A DNA stretch of 64,000 nt from Solen grandis. Its lineage: Eukaryota > Mollusca > Bivalvia > Adapedonta > Solenidae. The translations under genes were made by a program, and so were the position numbers. The notes beneath the pieces are model-generated. The model worked only from the letters and a program-made list of their open reading frames with translations. It made no database searches and was not told the DNA's origin. Location: positions 45,449,040-45,513,039 of the forward strand of contig CM037782.1 of the NCBI GenBank assembly GCA_021229015.1, given 5' to 3'. Below, piece after piece: positions 37,395 through 49,974 of this stretch. Within the stretch, counting starts at the first letter, position 1. The number at the start of each line of letters is the position of its first letter.

Positions 37395-37585
37395 CGACAG
37401 AATTTGAGTCAAACAACGACGCCAACCTATTTGCTCACGGGATGCACAGAGGCATCCGGGTTCAGTCAACGACTTACTGCACACCATCTAGAAGGCTTCC
37501 TCTCATGGACAATTCGAGAGAATCTGCCGGGACCCGAACTCACACCGGCAAGGGTCTAAGTGATAGCGAGAAGTGGCTAAAATCA
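37395..37585 (-). mobile_element. SINE family 2 fragment
   Basis: It shares AGAAGGCTTCCTCTCATG, the box-B-like GGGACCCGAACTCACACCGG and the following segment with the SINE at 882-1137. Ends are unclear and no target duplication is seen. Confidence 0.6.
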
Positions 37586-37589
37586 ATCA

Positions 37590-39265
37590 ACCCTTTCTAC
37601 TTGAGGCTACGTAACTGACAGCGTATGTCGCAAGAGGTCATAAACTCGGTTACTGGCCACAAGACATAGATAAAACTGTGTAACTGACACCAATCCGGCA
37701 CATTAAACATAAAAGGAAATTTTAAACGTAACTGAACAGTGTCTAATTGAGTGGGTTTATATAACTTGTCAAAGACTATTACGTCAGTGAATAGAAACGT
37801 AGCTAACATCTACACATGTTAGAAACATTGCCGTTGGGAAATTAAATAAAGTAACGCAAATATTGTTACATTAATTATACACCAATGAAAGTCAACGTAT
37901 ATAATTAAATGTATATTCTTTCTGTCGATTCACCCTGACTACATTCTTGCATCTACTGTCATAGACATATATTTTTTTTATCCATGTGAAACCACTACAT
38001 TGTTGCAATTATTGTTATGAAATTAGTTTGTACTAACAAAACATCTTGAATTGTGATTATGCGCTGGTAACTTGTGCTTGGTTAAACCACACGCCACGTG
38101 TATTTGAACAGATGTCAAATGTTAAAGTCACTCGAAAACGGTGATTTTTGACGTGTTCAAAGGAATTCACTGACGTAACTTCTTATTTATTGACGAATAA
38201 TACTTACTTCAAAAATGCCTCCATATTCGGAACATTTGGAACAATAAATAAAATTACATTCTCAGCAACCGTCCCTCGTTTACGGAAATTTAAGTTGTGC
38301 TAGTCTCCTTGTTAATACCGTTATGCCACTTCATGCGCCTTTAATCGTTTTGTATCTCACGGAAATAGTCCCTCATCCTACTCTCAAATTATCTGATATT
38401 GAGATCAATGACAGCTCACCGGCTTGATGTTTTGTTTTGGCTTCGAGCACAACAAAACCCCCACTAATGTGCTTCATGATCAAATAGTGGCACGTCAAAA
38501 GATCTGTCCTGAAGGTACATAACTGCATAAAGGTAAAAACAAGCCAAGTCTCGTTCCAGCTGCTGTACTTTTGTCGAGAAATAGATGGGTATCACATGCC
38601 AAACATCAAATGTCAACTTATGATATTATACCACTTTTCGAACAACATAAAACGAATGCGCAAAACATTAATCGCTTGCTTGATTGATATGTAAATATGT
38701 TTTTGGATTCTAGGAACAAAACTAATGAATTTAACACCTCAAATTTCTGTTTTATATAAAATTATTGACGTATACCCATATTGGCATTTCAAAACAAAAT
38801 AATGAAATGAAAAAGGGGAAACGGAGGTGCATGCAGTTAATATATCGTGAATGGCATTAATTCAATGACGATATTTTCTTTGCATGCATTTTCTTTTGGT
38901 ATAACTCCAATGGCACAACCAGTGAATGTTTTGTTTTGTTTAGAACCGTCCTCATCGTTCAATGAAACCAAATTGAGTTTTAAACAGGCTAGATGTACCA
39001 ATAAATGTTACTAGTAAGTATTCCATTTATTTGTCTTGATCCTTTTTTCCTAATCAATATTTGATTCTAAGACGCCATCATATATTTTATATTTGGATCA
39101 ACATGTTAGTTTTGTGCCGCACTAAACTTACGTGACCTTTAGTGATAATAAGGGTCACCAAAACATACCACACATAATGGATGTCCAACTGTAATTTAGT
39201 CTTCAGGTTTGTGTCTTAATAAGCGCAATCGTAGACATATTGCACAATACTACACCAAATTACAT
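37590..39265. other. Noncoding, nothing recognised
   Basis: No domain-bearing frame, tRNA-like or repeat motif was recognised. The minus-strand frame 37597-37809 has no family features. Confidence 0.4.
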
Positions 39266-39267
39266 TA

Positions 39268-40634
39268 TCCCAACCCTTGGAACTTCTCTTGTGTGTCCCG
39301 ATCTTTTGAACCTCTCTTTTGTGTTTCGACCCTTGAGACTTCTCTTATGTGTCCTAACCCTTGGAACTTCTCTTATATATTTCGACCCCTTGAACTTCTC
39401 TTATGTGTACCGATCCTTGGAACTTCTCTTATGTGTCCCAACCCTTGGAACTTCTCTTTTATGTCCCGACCCTTTGAACTTCTATTATGTGTACCTAACC
39501 TTGGAACTTCTTTTATGAGTCCCAACCCTTGGCTTCTCTTATTGTCCCCCCTTGAAACTCTCTTGGAACTTCTCTTATATGTACCGACCCTTGGAATTTT
39601 TCATATGTGCCCCGACCCTTTGATCTTCTCTTATGTGTCCCAACCCTTGGAGCTTCTCTTATACGTCCCAACCCTTGAAACTTCTCTTATGTGTACCGAT
39701 CCTTGGAACTTCTCTTATGTGTCCCGACTCTTTGGTCTTCTCTTATGTGTCCCAACCCTTGGAACTTCTCTAATGTGTACCGACCCTTGGAACTTTTCAT
39801 ATGTGCCCCGACCCTTGAAACTTCTCTTATATGTCCCGATCTTTTGAACTTCTCTAATGTGTCCCAACCCTTGGAACTTCTATTATATGTCCCAACCCTT
39901 GAAACTTCTCTTATATGTACCTACCCTTGAAACTTCTTTTATTTGTACCGACCCTTGAAACTTCTCTTATGTTTCCCGAGCCTTGGAACTTCCCTTATGT
40001 GTAACGATCCTTGGAACTTCTCTTATGTGTCCGCCCTTGAATTCTCTTATGTGTCCCTTGGTTTCTTTATGCAACCCTTCCTACCCTTGAACTTCTCTTA
40101 TGTGAACCGATCCTTGGAACTTCTCTTATGTGTACCGGCCCTTGGAATTCTCTTATGTGTCCCGAGTCTTTGGTCTTCTCTTATGTGTCTCAACCCTTGG
40201 AACTTCTCTTATATGTCCCTACCCACGGAACTTCTTTTATGTGTCCCGACCCTTGGAATTTCTCTTATGTGTACCGAGCCTTGGAACTTCTCTTATGTGT
40301 AACGATCCTTGGAACTTCTCTTATGTGTCCTGACCCTTTGAACTTCTCTTATGTGTACCTTCTCTTTGGTATTCTTTTATGTGTCCCAACCCTTGAGACT
40401 AATCTTATATGTCCCTACCCTTGAAACTTCTCTTATGTGAACCGATCCTTGGAACTTCTCTTATGTGTACCGACCCTTGGAACTTCTTTTATGTGTACAG
40501 ACACTTTGGACTTCTCGAATGTGTCCCGACCCTTGGAACTTCCCTTATGTGCATTGATCCTTGGAACTTCTCTTATGTGTCCGACCCTTGGAACTTCTCT
40601 TATGTGTCCCGACACTTGAGACTTTTCTTATGTT
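39268..40634. repeat. 28-bp minisatellite, about 49 units
   Basis: The consensus unit is CCTTGGAACTTCTCTTATGT followed by GTCCCAAC or GTACCGAC, repeated head to tail with a 28-bp period and small indels. Because 28 is not a multiple of 3 and the unit lacks stops, long frames stay open in all three plus-strand frames (up to 212 codons). These encode a repeating 'PWNFSYV..RPLELLLCVPTLGTSLMC' pattern that drifts between frames. That is a property of the repeat, not evidence of a protein. Recurrent variants such as TTTGGTCTTCTC and TTTTCATATGTGCCCC hint at higher-order blocks. Confidence 0.93.
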
Positions 40635-40649
40635 CTGAGCGCCAGTCAC

Positions 40650-40740
40650 AAGGGACTTTTGTATGTCGCGGCCGGAAATCGAGTTCATGTTCTTCCGGTT
40701 TCGAAGCGGACGCTCTTACCCCTTGGTCACGGGACTTCTT
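40650..40740 (-). mobile_element. SINE family 1 head fragment, abutting the minisatellite
   Basis: On the minus strand it reads ACCAAGGGGTAAGAGCGTCC, then a decayed box B, then GGCCGCGACATAC and a shortened body ending near CTCAGAACA. It directly abuts the 28-bp array. Confidence 0.6.
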
Positions 40741-40744
40741 CCTA

Positions 40745-43700
40745 AAACTAAGTACACATTGAACGGGAAATGAGAGGACACCTTTTTTAGTTATACAGTT
40801 TTAAACAATGGAATCTCTTTTTATTGATAAAACATTTCTTTCACTGAATAACAGCCGAAACAGGTGTTTGAGCCGTATACATCATATCATCTTGAAAACA
40901 TTAAATGCAATCCTTTAAAAACGCAATGTATTGTTTAACACTTACATAAAAATGTTTTGATTTTATGTCTCTCTTTCTATCAGTCTTGAATAGAAATGGT
41001 GTTGAATTTGTCTTTGAAATAAATATAGCTTTGATTCTTTATATTCATCAAGCGTCCAGAGACATTTTCAAAGTTTATTTCTTACTCTTTTATTGCGTGT
41101 TTAAACTGAATGAGTCTGACTACACTGATGCTACAGCTGTTTTATTAAAATGAGTTCTACAAACATATAGGTATTAAACACTTGTATTTAGCAAATACTA
41201 AGGAAAATGTTTCTTGCTTATATATCATATTTCCTCGCAACTTTAATTTGCATACAGATCATGGTGAAGTCTTCATCGGTCGACAGGTCAAACATATATA
41301 GCATGCATTATTTATGGTCTACAAGAAATTGCAATGTCTTATCAAAAATGATAACATCATAGTGGTTTACAGTCCCGAGACAGCAGGCGTGACGTGACGT
41401 CAATCATGAGACTTATAAGCCTCGTCTTTAAAGATAAGCACGTTCGGCCTTCCTTGAAACCTTGTTCGGATGACAGCTTATACATGACTTTATATCGATT
41501 ATGCTAGTATTGTACATCCAAGTATATAAGAAAGTGTGTATTGGCGAGAGACAGTCACTTTAATGGCCATTGATATCTTTATTTTCAAGTTTTGGGTCGT
41601 AGTCATAGAATATCTTAAAAATTAGCTTAAATTTAAAAACAAATAAATCCTTTGTTTTCTTAAATATCTAGACATCTGAAAGCTATCTATGAGATAAAGG
41701 GCACAAATATTTACCATTCCAGTAATTTTCATTAAAATAAGGAATTAATAAGCAGAAATGTAATCTGTATCAAATATAACTGTTTTTTCTTCTTCACACT
41801 TATATTAAAACTTTCACAAAGCTGAACTGTGGATAGCTTGCGGTAGGTCGGTGGTTTTACGCGGATGCCTCAGTGCATTCGGGGTCTTTTGCATTTACTG
41901 AATCATTGCTTGGTCAGCTGTTTACAAACAGTATCACTTACAAAATTATGTGATTTTGTGTAACCCAGATAAACTATTGCCAACCCATTATCCAAGATCA
42001 GCTATTGTTTGGCCTTTCAGTCTTGAAACTCCTGTAACACTAGAGAAGCCCGTCTTTTTTTCTTTAAAAAAAAATAACATTGCCTATAAATGAATTTTTT
42101 CTCATGTTATATTAAGAAACATTTTCAATAATGGTCAATTTATATACGATGCTATTACTTGCAGCAAATCCAAACTTTTGCATAACTATTCTGCGATGGC
42201 CAAAATGTGTATTTACTACTATTAGGCAACTCTAGAAACGTAATATGTTCAGCAAAACGAGTTTCTGATTTGAATATTATTAATTTGTCTTGCATGCATA
42301 CATAAAATGAGAACTGCAAATACAACAAAAATGTGCTTTTGTGCTGATATAAACTAGTATCCATAATCAGTATCAACAAACTGTGGATTCGGAGGTTGCC
42401 GACTCGAGGATGGGCAATGGTTGACTATACAAGGAACCGCCAAGAGGCATAAATGAGATCAATAAAAGTTGTATTAACTTGTTTTTAGATCGACTTATAA
42501 AGATATATTCAATGAATTTAATGAAGTATATTTCAGGTGTATTTTCACATAAATTTCCCTGATGAACAGTGAACGGGTTGGCGACCTTGAAATTTTGTAT
42601 ATTAGATAGAAAGATACGTTTTGAAGAAATTTAGCTGAGTAATTTCCCTGAGCGAAACATTTTCAGACGTCATCAAATTGGAGGATCCACCAGAGTATTC
42701 AAGATCAACATCGCAGATTATAATGCATTTAGTTGTGTGTTGGTAATTTTCCCATTATGTTTCAGGGAAACAAATGTTCATAAATTTTGTTTTTGATTTT
42801 TTTCGTTGAAAAACACTGATTCTATAACGACATGATTTGGTCTTGGAATGTCAATTCAACATTAATTGGATTATTATTAAATTACTCAGATGTTTCATTT
42901 TTTGGACCCCATATTGTTCTTATATATTGTCACAGAGTTTGGCGCTGTATATTTTACAATATCGTTGCATATTGTATTAGAACTCCACAATGGTTTCAAA
43001 GATGAGTCTCTAAACAGTATGAAACTTATTTAGCAATTATATACTTGGGATAATGGTTTTGCCACTATCCACAGCATTCAAGATCGGAGATTCTACTACC
43101 AGGCCGCCCTATATGCTTTCAGGATCTTCTTCATTTGTATCTATATGACTGATATATTGTACATAAAGGGAACTTCAAGCAGTAGTAATGCATTGTTATC
43201 GTTATCAAAAATTAAAACCAAATTATAGCTTATCATGAATAATTATAATAAGGCCAAAAAAAAGTTCCGTTTCTGATCTCCAGCAAATAAAATAGGGGTC
43301 GGTAGGTCGGGATTTTAATTTTTATTATCTATTTTTTTACATGAAACGAAAGGTATAAAAATGGGAAATATTTTTTTAAAGGCGGAAGGGTAAAAAAACT
43401 TTAGGTTCGGTCGTTAAAAAAGAGGGTCGGCCGGGCGTTCAGAAACGTATTTTTTTTCGCCTAATAATTTATGCATGTTTTTGCACTTATTTAAAATCCT
43501 ATTGCTTTTAAATATTCTTGGCGATTGACAGTGGATAAGTACAGAACACACCCTAACATATGCTGAAAAATATTATTTCACACTGAAGTCATGCTGGAAA
43601 GGAATTTATGCGAATAATAATTTTTTTTTTAATTCACATAACATTTTCACATCAATCAAAATTACAATCACAAGGCAGTTCTGTATGCGTCATTTCTTTG

Positions 43701-44560
43701 TCGTATCTTGTTATTACTCATTTGAAAGATGTCCCCTTGATTTAAGTTTTATGTAGGTGTAAACGAATGGATGCTTTGCCTACCAAAAAAATCGATCGTA
43801 ATCGTGACGACTTATCGGAATCATCGTAATTATTGACCAACGACTATTGTGTACCTGTATGAGATTTGTGGGTTTCATAGATAAGTGGTCGTAAAAAGGG
43901 GATGGTCAGAATTCCGGACTAATCGTAGAATGTTTTACTGTACTGTATGGATTTCGATTCTTAATGTTAGTTTATGAATGAAACCATAAAATTTCCTATC
44001 ATCTTTAATCGTTAATCGTTGCTTTCAATAAATATTACCGCTTGTTATTATCTGAATTATTGTCAGATACATCGTAAAGATGTTTAAATGTGAGCCCACC
44101 CATCGTGTTTCATTCAAACAGAGTAAACATTAAATTGTGTTAAGCAAACCCCTTGTTGTCGTAAAACACACATTTATCGCTCCTCGGTGTTATCTCATTC
44201 AGCAAATTATTTTAAATATGTTACAACGTACTTTTGATAAATTATCGTTCATACTGCAGCGATGAAATACAATATTTGAATGTTTTATCTATTTTTGTGA
44301 CGTAGTTAAGCCAAAACAAACAAGCGAAAATAGGTAGTTCAATTCGTTAAATCTCTGCACATGATGAAAGTTGCAAACTGCTCTTCAAGTGCATCCAGAA
44401 AATCAAAACAAAAAAAGATGCACATAAAAATACAATAAAAACAACGTGTGCTGCTATATTAATCAGACCCATAAAATCTGTACATATGTAAATTCTCTAC
44501 ATAAATCAAAATAAGTGTTAAGTATAAATATATCGAAATCAAGATGGCGATTGTTATGGG
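40745..44560. other. Noncoding; SINE family 2 fragment at 41830-41900 and a G/T-rich repeat-like block at 43255-43470
   Basis: The 41830-41900 fragment contains AGCTTGCGGTAGGTCGGTGG, shared with the SINE at 882-1137. The 43255-43470 block ('GGGGTCGGTAGGTCGGGATT' and 'GAGGGTCGGCCGGGCG') looks like a dispersed repeat, but only one copy is present. No coding region was found; the frames at 40965-41153 and 42155-42379 are unsupported. Confidence 0.45.
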
Positions 44561-44562
44561 AG

Positions 44563-45118
44563 AGGCATGCACCAGCACGACAACACTCAGTCCTGCATAC
44601 AGTTCATGTTATAAGTACTGTCACATCGAATGCATGCAACAGCACGACAACACTCAGTCCTACATACAGTTCATGTTATAAGTACTGTCACATCGAATGC
44701 ATGCAACAGCACGACAACACTCAGTCCTACATACAGTTCATGTTATAAGTACTGTCACATCGAATGCATGCTCCAGCACGACAACACTCAGTCCCACATA
44801 CAGTTCATGTTATAAGTCAGTCCTACATACAGTTCATGTTATAAGTACCGTCACATCGAATGCATGCTCCAGCACGACAACACTCAGTCCCACATACAGT
44901 TCATGTTATAAGTACCGTCACATCGAATGCATGCTCCAGCACGACAACACTCAGTCCCACATACAGTTCATGTTATAAGTACCGTCACATCGAATGCATG
45001 CTCCAGCACGAAAACACTCAGTCCCACATACAGTTCATGTTATAAGTATCAGCACGACAACACTCAGTTCATGTTATAAGTACCGTCACATCGAATGCAT
45101 GCTCCAGCACGACAATAC
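44563..45118. repeat. 67-bp satellite array, about eight units
   Basis: The unit contains GCATGC, CAGCACGACAACACTCAGTC, ACATACAGTTCATGTTATAA and GTCACATCGAAT, repeating every 67 bp (for example the GCATGC-associated ATGs at 44630 and 44697). Partial units at about 44818-44846 and 45048-45080 show unequal exchange inside the array. Later units share CTCC instead of CAAC and ACCG instead of ACTG, showing local homogenisation. Overlapping frames here are repeat artefacts. Confidence 0.93.
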
Positions 45119-47473
45119 CGACAACATCATTACCATAAACCACTAAAATATGTATAATTTAACATTAAGTATTGTAAAAATTAATTCATCGTAATTTCAA
45201 TTCAAAATAATAATGTATTAATAAAAATGTAAAACATATCTTACATTTTATTATTGCGGTCTAATTTGAATACTATTATCTCGAATGTTATTTTTGCTGT
45301 CAAGATTTGATAAAGATCGAGATTTTAGTATAATGTTTGTGTTTTTATTTTTATCATTTACGATTGAAACATATGATAAGTTACTTTATTATATTTGCGA
45401 AACATGAGAATGCGAGAATTGAATCAGTATGATAATAATGCTAGGCTAAAGATCTCTCAAAGTGAAATATAATTATGTAATAAGGCAGTATTTCAAATTA
45501 TATAGGTGTAAAATTCTAATAGTTTAATTCACCCTAAATAATTAAGGAGTTCAAGGTGATTGCGTTCAATTTCCCTCGACATGCGAACAGCTAGGATTTG
45601 TATTATCATTTTTTTATTCATATTTTTTTTCGTTGAACAAAGTGTAGGTTGTATGAAAAATGTGCTACTCAGTTTAATACAAGTAGACAGCTATAAACAC
45701 CGGCCTTATTACGCGATTACAACCAATTCTTTAGGAATATATCTTAAATTTCTAATGAGATTACTGCGTGTCTGGTCTGTAAACAATACACATAGTTGAA
45801 AATTGGGATGGAAACGTGATTCAAGTTACAAATAATACATAATGCTAACACTGTTCTATGTGCTATTTTGAGTTGCTATTTTGGAAGAGTGGCGTTTCAG
45901 TAAATCCCCTGGTATTAAAATGGACAGTTCAAAATAACTTTTGGTATGCTATCCTAGATTTTTTTGTCTTTTCACATAATATACACTTTGCTATAATGTC
46001 TAGCTAGACATACAGGAAAGTAGCAAATGGTGATCTGGAGTGCGCATTTTTTGAATAGGAGTGCAGCGCCATGAATATTTTAGACTGAAATCAAGAAACA
46101 ACGTAATTTCAATTAGTTTGTTCCTATATTAACATGTTACCGAATTAACGTCTGTTTTGATATTCTTCTATTAACATCTCGTGTGAAGTCTCTGAAAAAC
46201 AAAATAATATTATCGTGGTTATATATTGAATAGAATATCTATTTGTGATCTTGTACGAAATGTTTATCATTTCATACAGATTTCACCGAATTCTATATTT
46301 TAAAGATTCTAAATTCATTGATTTAAAGGATATAATTATTATATTTTTTTAATAGAAGATGGTGTTTAATTTCTTCAAATGTCATATTTGGTAGTACAGA
46401 ATAATTTGAAATAGACCCCAATTTTAGATGTTTTGCAATTAGAGGCCAGGTCTAGTGCTTCCAATGAAGAGTTCGTCAAAATCCCAAAATGACCGAAATA
46501 CTCTCGTTGAGATGCTAATCTTAAGGAAATTAACAGTAAATGAATATGCATAATCAATATGCGTATTTCAGTTTATAATTAGACTTAAAAATCAAATGTG
46601 TATAGCAGTCAATAGGTGCATCAAAGAAACGTTTCTGCAGTTGGGTAAATTAACATAAGATGAGGCGTGCTAATTCTATATCAATCTACAAAAGTAGAAA
46701 GGAAATGTATTCAAAATAACAAACCTTTAATACTGGCATAACTCTCCTGAAGCGAGAAATAATTAAGTGTTATAGCATTGTGGTTGGCATGAATAGCGTT
46801 GATATATGATCATTGCATTGTAAATATCTATAAAATATAAATAGAATTTTTAAGAGAAAGTAAATGCATATAGAGTACGTAGCATGTAACACGAGAAAAT
46901 GTAAATCAATTTGATTGTTGCGTAAATAAAACAATGCCAAATCACTGAATTGTTATCAGCTTCGTTAAATAAAGGCCGTATTTATCAATTAATCATTTTT
47001 ACTTATTCGCAATTTTGTATATACATCAACTCGAAATTGGAAATCACCAAAGCCTATAATATGACGTTAACTGTATACGTCTCATTATTGACGGAGTCTT
47101 ATTTTGCGGTGTTGAAAAACGGATATTTGGCGATGATTATATTTGACGCTTCTTCAGTGGTATACCAAAGATAAGCCCCTTTGTAGGAAAGCTATTCATG
47201 TTGGATTATTGTTGCTTATCGGAATTAAACCGCTATCATATCAAAAATAGTTCACTAGCATTAATAAAACGTAAATAGTATCCATCCGTATCCTTGTGGT
47301 CATCTTAATATATAATCATCAGTAAAATAAAACACATGCAGTATCAATTGCTGTCCCTGTTATCATCGTAATATATTATCCGTACTCTTAAGATATTCTT
47401 TTTGAGACTACATTTATATTTGATCCTAAAGTAATGAAACGTTTTTTTTAAACTAAGCATTTATTTGATTTCC
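45119..47473. other. Noncoding; possible secretory-signal ORF at 45581
   Basis: A frame from ATG 45581 to 45799 (72 residues) starts with a good signal-peptide-like stretch (residues 4-24, ARICIIIFLFIFFFVEQSVG), but the rest resembles no family. It could be a first coding exon or chance in T-rich DNA. Nothing else was recognised. Confidence 0.3.
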
Positions 47474-47573
47474 NNNNNNNNNNNNNNNNNNNNNNNNNNN
47501 NNNNNNNNNNNNNNNNNNNNNNNNNNNNNNNNNNNNNNNNNNNNNNNNNNNNNNNNNNNNNNNNNNNNNNNNN
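47474..47573. other. Assembly gap (100 N)
   Basis: Exactly 100 N bases, the usual placeholder for a gap of unknown size. True distance and order across it are therefore uncertain, and missing Kv channel exons could lie here. Confidence 0.99.
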
Positions 47574-48813
47574 TGCCGACTTGATAAATCGCGAAACTAC
47601 TTTATTATATCTTGATAGCATGCAAAAAATCAATGTAATGTTAAATGATAACTTTCAGATCATTTCTATTACGTCTATTATGAAGCAAAGTTAAAACAAT
47701 GTATTATACGGTAAAAATCATTAATCGTGTTCTATAAAACGTGAGGTCTGTAGAAAACAGGGAGGGGCGTCGAAAATTAATGTCCCACAAAAATTAATGA
47801 TTTCGTAGTTAATTCCTCTGGACGATTCTAGGTTGGACCAGTACTTTGTGCATAGGAGGATCAAATACGAGTCTTGCTGCAACCAGGGTTCGAATGGCTA
47901 TCTTTCATATCCATAGTCATCTTTCAGTTAAGCAGGACATCCTGACTTGTCGAACATTTAAATGCAAGATTTAGTTTCCTTACATTCGAGATTGTTTTCT
48001 TCAGATTTCAAGCCTTTTCAGAGAAGTGTGCCATTCTGTGAACATCCGAGAAACAACGAAAGTCTGGCTTGCCATATTGATACGGTTCGGGGCAGTTACG
48101 ATAACTATGTACAAACACGGTATGTCTTTGCGTGTTTTCGTAAATAAACTAATTCGTGTATAATTGCAATATTTCACTTTGGTGTTTTATGCACATGCTT
48201 GAAACCGTAATTATACAAAACAGATCAAGGTTTTCTTAAGTTTGACAGTTTTATAACTTAAATATTTCTGTTATTACGAAATAGTATGTAAATTTCCAAG
48301 ATTTTGAATTCGGAATAAAATTTAATGAGAGATTATTTCGATTTGACTTTAACAAAAAAGTAAATACATCAGATCCGGGTTGTTTGTAACTGAAATTATA
48401 GCTTACTTGCTTATTATGGTATCTACTGCATATTTTCGTTGTAAGGCAGCACATTATATGTCTACGTAAATAAAAGTATCTAAAAGACTGAAAATATGGT
48501 CCATTTGGTCGTAAATCCAATAAAATATATGTGTGATACTTTCAGATGAGAAAAAAGCCAATCATAAACCAGTACTGGACCACTGAATTACATATATATC
48601 TTCGATATTTTTATTGAGTAGAATAGTAATATTGTATATGTACATAATAAAATTATTAAAGTAAATTTCCCTAATGTTTCATTAAGGTACCTTTGTTATC
48701 TGGGTAGAGGTTAAGTGGTCCAAGACATAGCGGAATCATTACAGGGACTTTACCCTAATTTGGGTCAGGCCAATTGCCTTTATCAAAATACTAATTAATT
48801 CGTTAGTTCAATA
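47574..48813. other. Upstream region of the NHR-CARD gene
   Basis: It contains a partial copy of the 30765-30965 element at about 47705-47815 and a weak tRNA-like box B (GGGTTCGAAT, 47887). No exon could be assigned; the frame 47962-48147 has no family features. Confidence 0.4.
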
Positions 48814-49916
48814 ATGACACGTACATTATGTCTATCAGATGGAAGTCCTTTGAAGTTCTCAAGTTACCATGGCAACAACATCCGTCTCAGTGAAGACAGT
48901 GTCAAGGCAGAAACAATTAAAGCATCTCCTGGTGCCATCTGTGCCACAGACAGACCTCTTCTTCCGCATGAAACTCTGGTTGTCAGGTAATGATATGATT
49001 TTTATCAACATCCGCAGGGCCAATGGATTCTAATATTGAACCATATGATTAACTTTCTAGGAAACGGCCACACGCTCAAAATCCATATTACGTTAAGATA
49101 CATGCATACAAAGATTATATCATTTCATATTTCTTGGAATCGGCGTTCAAGCAAAGACGATGCTGTTGATGTTCTTTCAAAGACATGCATATGGATATGA
49201 TATCATAAATCGGACACGGACACGCATGGAAAAGTCAATGTTGCAAGTTTTCGGGTATAGAGGCAATAATACAAAAGCAAATTTTATACGATTTCTGGTA
49301 AAGTCGCAAACATCCAAAAAGCCAATATTATAAGCTTTCTGGTAAAGAGGCAAACATGCAAAAGGTGATATTAAACGTTTCTGGTTAAAGAGGCAGGAAT
49401 GCAAAAGGCGATGTTATACGTTTCTGGTTGGTTAAAGAGGCAAACATGCAAAAGGCAATACATGTATTTAAAGTTTTCTGGTAAAAAGGCAAAACTCGAT
49501 GTCATAAGTTTTCGAATAAAGAGACAAGCTGGCAAAAAGGCAATGCTATTTACTTTCTTTTAAAGAAGAAACATGCAAAATGTGATGATATAAGCTTTCT
49601 GTTAAAAGAATTTACCATACAGAAGGCGATCTTTAAAGTTTTCTGAGGCGAGCTTACAAAAAGGCAATGTTATAAGTTTTCTGTTTAAAAATGCGATGTT
49701 ATAAGTTTCGGGTAAGAGGCAAGTTTGCAAACGGCGGTTTTACAAGCTTTCGGGAAAAATAGTAAGCATGCAAATGTTGATGTCACAAGGTTTTTGTTAT
49801 GCTGGGAATTGGTTTCTTAATTTCGTTTTTTTAATAGAAAAATAAATAATGCTCGAACCTAAAGTGTCAAAACTTAAATTATTGTTTTGTTTTTTGTTTG
49901 TTTTTTGTTTGTTTGT

Positions 49917-49974
<58 letters not shown>

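Noticed and set aside
39209..40762. Several overlapping open frames up to 212 codons with repeating peptides
   Set aside because: All arise from the stop-free 28-bp tandem repeat; the same peptide appears in all three frames, which is incompatible with a selected reading frame.
44515..45045. Four overlapping 61-93 codon frames
   Set aside because: Artefacts of the 67-bp satellite.
39268..45118. CRISPR-like regular repeats
   Set aside because: Units are contiguous without unique spacers, and the window is eukaryotic; these are satellite arrays.
47448..47633. 61-codon frame on the minus strand
   Set aside because: It runs through the 100-N gap and is mostly unknown residues.
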